DNA from: Ramlibacter sp.
GTDB taxonomy: Bacteria; Pseudomonadota; Gammaproteobacteria; Burkholderiales; Burkholderiaceae
Assembly (NCBI GenBank): GCA_014376915.1
Contig: JACMQP010000065.1
Span: 1-6,287 of the forward strand
Length of the DNA stretch: 6,287 nt
Direction of reading: 5' to 3'
The position numbers and the translations under genes are program-made. Shown piece by piece: positions 1-4,681 of this stretch (position 1 is the first letter of the stretch; each line of letters opens with the position of its first letter). Below the pieces are notes generated by a model, which saw only the letters and a program-made list of their open reading frames with translations, was not told the origin of the DNA and did not search any database.

Positions 1-475
1 CACCGTGGTCGGTGGTCGCCTGCGCGCCCGCTTCGGCGATGAAGCGGTAGGCGCTGTTCTTCTCCAGGCCGGCCGCACCGTCGCGGACGCTCGCGGACGC
101 CCAGAACTTCTGGTCCACGGTGCGCGCATGGCGCCCCATCTTGGTTTGTTCCAGCAGCTTCGTGACCATGATGTACCAGCTGCCCGCGCTCATGATGGCC
201 AGCAGCACCAGCACCCCGCGGGCGATCAGGTCGGAGCCTTTCCATAGCGCCTCGATGCCGTACGGGTTGTCGAGGGCTTCGCCGCCCTTCCTGGCGGCGG
301 ATGCGGGTTGAACCGAGGCAGCAACGGGAGCGGCAGCTCCAGCGGGGGCCGGGGTGGTCGCGGCAGCCGACGGCGGGGTCGTCTGCGCCTGTGCCACGGA
401 GGCACCCAGACACGCGAAGCAGAGGAACGCGGCGGCAAACGCTCGCGACAGGGAAGCGGGAAGAACGGTTCGCAA
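1..475 (-). CDS. exbB: ExbB-type MotA/TolQ/ExbB proton channel subunit, N-terminal part (3' end beyond window)
   Basis: The 158 visible residues read as the N-terminal half of an inner-membrane ExbB protein, which with ExbD uses the proton gradient to energise TonB and outer-membrane receptors. Residues 1-30 form a Sec-type signal peptide ending in VAQA before Q31. An Ala/Pro-rich periplasmic linker (about 31-65) follows, then the family-like segment NPYGIEALWKGSDLIARG and a first membrane helix at about 84-104 containing SWYIMVTK. The cytoplasmic part includes KFWASASVRDG and EKNSAYRFIAEAG. Helices 2 and 3 lie outside the window. The start is TTG (475-473): an in-frame TAA at 487-485 rules out anything further upstream, and AAGGA (486-482) sits 6 bases before it. 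ExbD would be expected further left. TolQ or another MotA/TolQ/ExbB paralogue is possible, but the signal peptide plus linker favours the long ExbB form. Family assignment is confident; the exact symbol less so. Confidence 0.85.
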   Translation of the reverse strand, partial: MRTVLPASLSRAFAAAFLCFACLGASVAQAQTTPPSAAATTPAPAGAAAPVAASVQPASAARKGGEALDNPYGIEALWKGSDLIARGVLVLLAIMSAGSWYIMVTKLLEQTKMGRHARTVDQKFWASASVRDGAAGLEKNSAYRFIAEAGAQATTDHG

Positions 476-481
476 GATAAG

Positions 482-486
482 TCCTT
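482..486 (-). promoter_or_regulatory. Ribosome binding site fixing the TTG start of exbB
   Basis: On the minus strand AAGGA lies 6 bases upstream of TTG. The in-frame stop TAA (487-485) overlaps its first bases, so no ATG or GTG start is possible upstream and the TTG is the only start that keeps the signal peptide. Confidence 0.75.
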
Positions 487-602
487 AAATCAATGTGGGG
501 GACGTGCCGCGCCCAGCGCATCACGCCAGCGCGCTGCAAATCCAAGCCGGGGAGTATAGGTTCTGTCCACACCGGTTCCGGCCCCGGGAGAAATCGCTAC
601 TC

Positions 603-616
603 TATCGTTTTCGATA
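603..616. repeat. Short inverted repeat upstream of exbB
   Basis: TATCG and CGATA arms of 5 bp flank a TTTT spacer. It lies in a locally AT-richer patch about 130 bp upstream of exbB and about 110 bp upstream of the tRNA. It could be an operator, but a 5-bp dyad can arise by chance. Confidence 0.3.
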
Positions 617-696
617 TGAGGGGTAACACCAGTGCACTCAGCCGGGCCTGCCGGCTCGCAAGATTCGCGCCGCGCGGGCGCCTCGTTGCTTCACGT

Positions 697-702
697 TATA
701 AT
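697..702 (+). promoter_or_regulatory. Probable -10 box of the tRNA-Thr promoter
   Basis: A perfect TATAAT lies 24 bases before the first tRNA base, so a transcript starting about 7 bases downstream would carry a short leader before the mature 5' end. No recognisable -35 hexamer is found at 16-18 bp spacing, where the sequence is GC-rich. The call rests on the -10 match and position. Confidence 0.55.
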
Positions 703-726
703 TTAGGGCTGTCCAAAAGACAGATC

Positions 727-802
727 GCCGGTGTAGCTCAGTCGGTAGAGCAGCTCATTCGTAATGAGAAGGTCGGGTGTTCGATTCATCTCTCCGGCAC
801 CA
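727..802 (+). tRNA. tRNA-Thr, anticodon CGU (CGT), CCA encoded
   Basis: The 76-base sequence folds into a cloverleaf that decodes ACG codons. The acceptor stem is GCCGGUG against CUCCGGC, the D arm has AGCUCAGUCGGUAGAGC, the anticodon CGU is at 760-762 flanked by UU and AA, and the T loop is UUCGAUU. It ends in A73 plus genomically encoded CCA. Two non-canonical pairs are visible: U6-U67 in the acceptor stem, and G27-A43 at the top of the anticodon stem; as I recall the latter is shared with E. coli thrW. The gene stands alone, with its own -10 box and a terminator 6 bases after CCA. Confidence 0.95.
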
Positions 803-807
803 CTTAC

Positions 808-842
808 AAAAGCCCCTGGCTGTCATGGTCAGGGGCTTTTTT
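808..842 (+). terminator. Intrinsic terminator after tRNA-Thr
   Basis: An 11-bp perfect stem (808-818 with 830-840) contains the core AGCCCCTG/CAGGGGCT with an 11-base loop, and the transcript continues into a run of T ending at 842. It begins 6 bases after the tRNA CCA and ends 12 bases before the crcB GTG start, so it separates the two genes transcriptionally. Confidence 0.9.
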
Positions 843-854
843 CGTGAGGCGAAC

Positions 855-1235
855 GTGATTTCTTCCATTCTTTCCATCTGCGCTGGGGCTTCCATTGGCG
901 CGCTGCTGCGGTGGTTCCTGGCCGGACGCTTCAATCCGTCCCACCCGTTCCTGCCGACCGGCACGCTGGCAGCCAACCTCCTGGGCGGCTACCTCATCGG
1001 AGTGGCAGTTGCGGTGTTCGCGGCGATGCCCAACGTATCGCCGCAGTGGCGACTGTTCATCATCACCGGCTTTCTCGGTGGGCTGACGACGTTCTCGACC
1101 TTCTCGGCCGAAGTCGTCGCCCAGCTGCAGCAGGGCCGGCCCGGCTGGGCACTGGCGATCGCCTTCCTGCATCTGGCCGGCTCGCTCGCACTCACCGCGC
1201 TGGGCATCGCCACGGTCGCCTGGCTGCGGCCGTAG
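855..1235 (+). CDS. crcB: CrcB/Fluc fluoride ion channel
   Basis: This is a 126-residue inner-membrane protein of the CrcB (Fluc) family, which forms antiparallel dimers that export fluoride. Four hydrophobic segments fall at about 3-22, 36-57, 66-86 and 98-122. Family hallmarks visible are [10 protein letters not shown] (11-20), [14 protein letters not shown] (36-49) with the conserved Asn41, and [13 protein letters not shown] (72-84), carrying the pore phenylalanines and the central sodium-site turn. Length matches the family norm of about 125. The start is GTG at 855, with GAGG at 846-849 five bases before it; it puts the Met directly before the first helix. No fluoride riboswitch is visible between the tRNA and the start. 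The gene sits just behind the tRNA terminator, so its promoter is unclear: read-through is one possibility. Confidence 0.95.
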   Translation: MISSILSICAGASIGALLRWFLAGRFNPSHPFLPTGTLAANLLGGYLIGVAVAVFAAMPNVSPQWRLFIITGFLGGLTTFSTFSAEVVAQLQQGRPGWALAIAFLHLAGSLALTALGIATVAWLRP

Positions 1236-1272
1236 GCAATCGGCCTAGCCCCTCTCAACCATTGGCCTACGG
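1230..1272. repeat. Inverted repeat spanning the crcB stop codon
   Basis: CCGTAGGC (1230-1237) pairs with GCCTACGG (1265-1272), and AAT (1238-1240) with ATT (1261-1263) across a one-base bulge at G1264, giving an 11-bp stem and a 20-base loop. The TAG stop of crcB is inside the left arm. No T run follows, so it is not a standard intrinsic terminator; it may stabilise or process the 3' end of the transcript. Confidence 0.5.
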
Positions 1273-1334
1273 GCGCAATCCGGGGCTGCAGGACACTCAC
1301 GCGATGTTGTATTTCCTGCCCACAAACGAGCCCG

Positions 1335-1679
1335 ATGCCGAGCGCCGTTGACCGTCTTTCCCGCTGGGCCCGCCAGACCTTCACGTCCCTGTCCAACCTG
1401 ATCCGCTTCAATGCCGGCAACCAGGCGCCGGAATGCGCCGGGGACCACCTGATCTACCGGCTGAAGCGGTGGCCCAAGCTGCCGTCCGTCGGCATGAGCA
1501 CCGACATCTACCGGACCGTGTCCGTGATGAGCACGCGGCCGGTGAGTCGCCGCTGGATCCTGAACAACTCCGGCCTGCAACTGCACGAGGTCGACCAGCT
1601 GCTGAAGCGGCTGGTGGAGCAGGACGCGGTGGACGTGACCGACTCGGCCAAGTACCGCGCTCCCACCAACGCCGCCTGA
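1335..1679 (+). CDS. Hypothetical protein, 114 residues, unknown function
   Basis: I do not recognise this protein. The frame has the strong GC bias at third codon positions seen in the neighbouring genes and ends 4 bases before the convergent sapC-family gene, so it is probably real. No signal peptide or membrane helix is visible. The N-terminal part (1-25) could form an amphipathic helix. Residues 38-66 hold a basic WPKLPS segment and SVGMSTDIYRTVSVMS. Residues 70-101 (VSRRWILNNSG, then HEVDQLLKRLVEQDAVDV) look like two helices followed by a strand, resembling a small winged-helix fold, but this is only a pattern impression. ATG at 1335 is the first start after the in-frame TAG at 1248; the ribosome binding site is weak. 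It may be co-transcribed with crcB, 99 bp upstream. Confidence 0.75.
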   Translation: MPSAVDRLSRWARQTFTSLSNLIRFNAGNQAPECAGDHLIYRLKRWPKLPSVGMSTDIYRTVSVMSTRPVSRRWILNNSGLQLHEVDQLLKRLVEQDAVDVTDSAKYRAPTNAA

Positions 1680-1683
1680 AGAT

Positions 1684-2436
1684 TCAGTGCGGACGCGGCG
1701 CCGGCTGCAGCGGGCTGCGCCGGGCCGCCATCCGGTCCACCAGCCGCTGCATGTTGGACAGCGACGCCAGGTGCATCGAGATCAGGTGGAGCTCGCCTGA
1801 GCGGAACAGCCCCAGCGCGGTCGCATCGGGCATGGCCATCAGCTTCTTCTCGTCGACGATCAGCAGGCCGTTGATGGTGAAGCTGCGGCCGTCGACCAGG
1901 TCGGCTTTCGCATTCATCTCCGTCAGCAGCCCGGCCTGCTCGAGCCGCTGGCAGAAAGCCTCGGTGCGCAGGTATTCGGCCTGGTAGCGGCCCAGGAAGT
2001 CGAGCGCGTTGCGCAGGAAGGGCGTGTCGCGGCCGCCGGCGTCGAACAGCGCCTCGCCCTCGGTTGCATTCAGCCCCTCGAAGGCCTCGTCGACGCAGAC
2101 CGCCATGTCGGTGCGGCCCGGCAACTCGGCCAGCACGAACGGATAGCGCCGCACGAAGGCGGGAATGTAGCCGGCGTCCCACTTGCCTTCGGTGTCCACG
2201 AACAGATTTTCCTGGCTGCGCAGGCCCATCACCGCCACCGGCACCGTACGGCCGCTGGTTATCCGGGTGAAGACGATCGCGAAATCCTTGCATGCCTCGT
2301 TGAACTCGACGCCGGCCAGGTACAGCGAATTGGCCCGGGCCGCGAAGGCGAAACTGCCGGTCGGACGGACCTTGAGCCGGCGGTGCTTCTCGCGGTCCAG
2401 CGCCACCGGTTTTTCGTAGTAGACCGCATCGGACAT
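1684..2436 (-). CDS. SapC family protein
   Basis: This 250-residue soluble-looking protein matches the SapC family, named after a gene linked to S-layer secretion in Campylobacter; its biochemical role is not established. Visible family features are PVAVMGLRSQENLFVD (66-81), KWDAGYIPAFVRRYPFVLA (85-103), the acidic EGEALFD (126-132), and a C-terminal LHLISMHLASLSNMQRLVDR stretch (216-235). There is no signal peptide or membrane helix. ATG at 2436 is preceded by AGGAG at 2449-2445 with 8-base spacing; the open frame continues upstream to 2568 but that part overlaps the preceding gene and lacks family similarity. It lies 23 bp after the CorC-like gene on the same strand, so the two are probably one operon. 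Its stop is 4 bases from the convergent hypothetical gene. No S-layer or secretion gene is nearby. Confidence 0.85.
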   Translation of the reverse strand: MSDAVYYEKPVALDREKHRRLKVRPTGSFAFAARANSLYLAGVEFNEACKDFAIVFTRITSGRTVPVAVMGLRSQENLFVDTEGKWDAGYIPAFVRRYPFVLAELPGRTDMAVCVDEAFEGLNATEGEALFDAGGRDTPFLRNALDFLGRYQAEYLRTEAFCQRLEQAGLLTEMNAKADLVDGRSFTINGLLIVDEKKLMAMPDATALGLFRSGELHLISMHLASLSNMQRLVDRMAARRSPLQPAPRPH

Positions 2437-2444
2437 GGTGGTTG

Positions 2445-2449
2445 CTCCT
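2445..2449 (-). promoter_or_regulatory. Ribosome binding site of the SapC-family gene
   Basis: AGGAG on the minus strand, 8 bases before ATG 2436 and inside the 23-bp gap to the upstream gene. It decides the start against the longer open frame. Confidence 0.75.
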
Positions 2450-2459
2450 GTTGGTGGGA

Positions 2460-3779
2460 TCAGGCTTGTCCAAGCGTGGCGGTCGCGTCGGCGCCGGCCC
2501 CGGAGCGGCGCCAGGCCAGCACCTTGTCGATCCGCCGGCCGTCCAGGTCCACCACCTCGAACAGCCATTGGCCGCAGTCGATGCGCTCGCCGACCTGGGG
2601 CAGGTGGCCCGACAGCGCCAGCAGCAGCCCGGCGACCGTGTTGTAGCGGCCCCGCTCTTCCTCCGGCAGGTCGCGGATCTCCAGCCGGGCTTTCAGCTCG
2701 GACACCGGCATCAGGCCGTCGAGCAGCCAGGAGCCGTCAGCGCGCCGCGTCGCCCACGCGTCGGCCTGGGCGCCCGGCTGCAGCTCGCCGGTGATGGCTT
2801 CCAGCAGGTCGTGCGGCGTCATCAGGCCCTGCACCACGCCGTATTCGTCGACCACGAACACCATGCGGCCGGAGCGCTGCCGGAATTGCTCCAGCAGCTC
2901 CATCCCGGTCAACGTCTCGGGCACGAACAGCGCCGGCTTCGAAAGCGCGGCGACCGGACCGTCGTGGCCCTGCCCGAGGTGCAGCAGTTGCGCCACGCTG
3001 ATCACGCCGACCACGTCGTCGAGCGAACCGCGGCACACCGGGTACCAGGAATGGGAGCCGTCGTGGCCGGCCTGCCGCAGGCATTCGGCCACCGACGCCC
3101 CCGCGTCCAGCCAGTCGATCTCGGAGCGCGGCACCATCATCGAGGTCAGCGGCCGCTCGTCGAGGTCGAACAGGTTGCGTACCATCTGGCGCTCGTGCTG
3201 CTCGATCACGCCGGCGTCGACGCCCTCTTCGAGGCTATGTTCGATCTCTTCCTCGGTCATGCCGCGGCTCTGCGTGGTGTCGATCCGCAGCAGCTTGAGG
3301 GTGCCCTGCGTGGTCGTGGACAGCAGCTTGACGAAGGGGCCCGCGGCCCTGGCCAGCCAGGCCATCGGGCGCGACACCCAGACCGCAACCGGCTCGGGAT
3401 AGAGCTGGCCGATCCGCTTGGGCACCAGCTCGCCGAAGATGATGGTGACGAAGGTGATCAGTGTCACGACGATCGCCGTGGCTGCGATCTCCGACGGCCG
3501 GTCGGCGATGCCGAACCCGTGCAGCCAGTGCGCCAGCTTGTCGCTGAAGGCCGCCTCGCCGATGATGCCGTTGAGGACGCCGATCGAGGTGATACCCACC
3601 TGTACCGTGGACAGGAAACGCGTCGGGTGATCGAGCAGGCGGAGCGCCGCGCTGGCGCCGCCGTTGCCGGCTTCGGCCAGTGCCAGCAGACGCGCTTTCC
3701 GGCTTGACGCCAGGGCCAGCTCCGACATCGCGAAGACGCCATTGAGCAAGGTCAGCAGCGCAATCAGCAGAAAATCCAT
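2460..3779 (-). CDS. CNNM/CBS-domain hemolysin-family (CorC/HlyC) membrane protein
   Basis: This 439-residue inner-membrane protein belongs to the hemolysin/CorC group with an N-terminal CNNM (DUF21) domain; members are tied to magnesium or cobalt efflux or general divalent cation tolerance. The CNNM domain (about 1-195) has helices near 2-24, 57-76 and 98-118, the conserved FGELVPKRIG (115-124), and a cytoplasmic helix MTEEEIEHSLEEG. Two CBS motifs follow: MMVPRSEIDWLDAG to VGVISVAQLL (214-266), then a stretch with VFVVDEYGVVQGLMTPHDLLEAITGE (307-332). The C-terminal CorC_HlyC domain (about 343-425) includes DGLMPVSELKARL and RYNTVAGLLLALSGHLP. The start ATG at 3779 places the first helix right at the N-terminus, but no ribosome binding site precedes it; the frame stays open to 3914 inside apaH. 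Operonic with the SapC-family gene and divergent from apaH by 68 bp. Substrate unknown. Confidence 0.9.
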   Translation of the reverse strand: MDFLLIALLTLLNGVFAMSELALASSRKARLLALAEAGNGGASAALRLLDHPTRFLSTVQVGITSIGVLNGIIGEAAFSDKLAHWLHGFGIADRPSEIAATAIVVTLITFVTIIFGELVPKRIGQLYPEPVAVWVSRPMAWLARAAGPFVKLLSTTTQGTLKLLRIDTTQSRGMTEEEIEHSLEEGVDAGVIEQHERQMVRNLFDLDERPLTSMMVPRSEIDWLDAGASVAECLRQAGHDGSHSWYPVCRGSLDDVVGVISVAQLLHLGQGHDGPVAALSKPALFVPETLTGMELLEQFRQRSGRMVFVVDEYGVVQGLMTPHDLLEAITGELQPGAQADAWATRRADGSWLLDGLMPVSELKARLEIRDLPEEERGRYNTVAGLLLALSGHLPQVGERIDCGQWLFEVVDLDGRRIDKVLAWRRSGAGADATATLGQA

Positions 3780-3806
3780 GGAGAGCAGGCAGAGTCGGAC
3801 ACGCTG

Positions 3807-3828
3807 GGACTTTACTTGATCGAAGTCC
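3807..3828. promoter_or_regulatory. Palindrome in the corC-like/apaH divergent promoter region
   Basis: GGACTT (3807-3812) and AAGTCC (3823-3828) form a 6-bp perfect dyad with a 10-bp spacer, 22 bp in all. It lies near the middle of the 68-bp gap between two divergent starts, where a shared regulator could act on both genes. No consensus promoter could be assigned confidently to either gene. The operator role is an inference. Confidence 0.35.
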
Positions 3829-3847
3829 GGGCAAGCACAATCGGGAC

Positions 3848-4681
3848 ATGGCTTCTTTCCTGATCGGCGACGTGCAGGGCTGCGACTCGGCGCTCGCCCG
3901 GCTGCTCGACACAATCGGCTTCTCCTCCAGCCGGGACACGCTCTACCTGCTGGGTGACTTGGTGAACCGCGGGCCGGATTCGGCTGGCGTGCTACGCCGC
4001 GTGATGGCGCTGGGTGGCTCGGCGCACAGCCTCCTGGGCAACCACGACCTCAGCCTGCTGGCGGTGGCCCACGGGCTGCGAGCGCCCCATCGCAACGACA
4101 CGATGGACAGCGTGCTGCTGGCGCCGGACCGCGAGCCGATGCTCCAGTGGCTGCGCCACCAGCACATGGCGATCCGGGCCGACGGCTGGCTGATGGTGCA
4201 TGGCGGCGTGCTGCCCCAGTGGGACGCCGACCAGGTGCTGCGGCTGGCCGCCGAAGTCGAGACCGTGCTGCGCGGCCCGGGGCTGGCGGACTTTCTGGCG
4301 ACCATGTACGGCAACGAACCTGCGAACTGGGACGAGTCGCTGCAGGGTGCGGACCGGTTGCGGGTGATCGTCAACGCGTTGACCCGGCTGCGCTTCTGCA
4401 CGCCGGAAGGCCGGATGGACCTGAACGCGTCCGGCGGTCCCGCGGCCGCGCCGCCTGGCTGCCTGCCGTGGTTCGAGTTGCCGGAGCGCAGGACAGCGGG
4501 TGTGCCGATCGCGTTTGGCCACTGGTCCACCCTGGGCTACCTGCAGCGGCCCGACCTGCTGTCGCTCGACACGGGTTGCGTGTGGGGGGGCTGCCTCAGC
4601 GCAGCCCGGCTCAGCAGCCGGGGCGCCAGCCAGTCGCTGGTCCAGGTGCAATGCGACCAGGCCCGGCGGCCCGGCGAATGA
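3848..4681 (+). CDS. apaH: Symmetrical bis(5'-nucleosyl)-tetraphosphatase
   Basis: ApaH hydrolyses diadenosine tetraphosphate to two ADP and also removes Np4-type caps from RNA in enterobacteria. The 277 residues match the family length (E. coli about 280). Metallophosphatase motifs appear in order: GDVQGC (7-12), GDLVNRGP (36-43), GNHD (64-67), HGG (118-120) and GHW (224-226). Further typical segments are MYGNEPANW (153-161), NALTRLRFC (176-184) and LDTGCVWGG (240-248). In the first motif Gln10 stands where E. coli has His in GDVHGC; GDLQGC occurs in other proteobacterial ApaH, so activity is expected. The ATG at 3848 gives the usual N-terminus MASFLIGD; the preceding TCGGGAC is a weak ribosome binding site. 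It is divergent from the CorC-like gene and ends base to base against rhlE. It is not in the ksgA-apaG-apaH order of E. coli. Confidence 0.97.
   Translation: MASFLIGDVQGCDSALARLLDTIGFSSSRDTLYLLGDLVNRGPDSAGVLRRVMALGGSAHSLLGNHDLSLLAVAHGLRAPHRNDTMDSVLLAPDREPMLQWLRHQHMAIRADGWLMVHGGVLPQWDADQVLRLAAEVETVLRGPGLADFLATMYGNEPANWDESLQGADRLRVIVNALTRLRFCTPEGRMDLNASGGPAAAPPGCLPWFELPERRTAGVPIAFGHWSTLGYLQRPDLLSLDTGCVWGGCLSAARLSSRGASQSLVQVQCDQARRPGE

Larger units (their letters stand above)
476..726. other. Divergent intergenic region between exbB and tRNA-Thr
   Basis: This stretch of about 250 bp has no credible gene; reading frames crossing it have no start signal or family resemblance and run through the tRNA. 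It holds the exbB ribosome binding site, a TATACT hexamer on the minus strand (558-553) that could be an exbB -10 box but lacks a convincing -35 partner, a small palindrome at 603-616, and the TATAAT box of the tRNA at 697-702. I looked for a Fur box, expected for many exbB genes, and did not see one. Confidence 0.6.

Noticed and set aside
480..700. Fur box for iron control of exbB
   Set aside because: No stretch resembling the 19-bp Fur consensus was found; the AT-rich patch at 600-618 has only a 5-bp dyad.
777..854. Longer crcB start upstream of GTG 855
   Set aside because: Would begin inside the tRNA and translate through the terminator; the family N-terminus begins at the GTG.
600..855. 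Fluoride riboswitch before crcB
   Set aside because: The conserved GATGGCAT-like core and pseudoknot segments are not seen, and the space is taken by the tRNA and its terminator.
493..858. 121-residue open frame on the plus strand
   Set aside because: Runs through the tRNA gene and its terminator and has no ribosome binding site or recognisable domain.
1508..2473. 321-residue open frame on the minus strand
   Set aside because: Overlaps the SapC-family gene in another frame, with low-complexity Arg/Ala/Gly composition; the SapC frame has the family motifs and a ribosome binding site.
2442..3707. 421-residue open frame on the plus strand
   Set aside because: Lies wholly antisense to the CorC-like gene, is rich in His, Gln, Arg and Gly as expected from the complement of GC-rich codons, and has no domain pattern.
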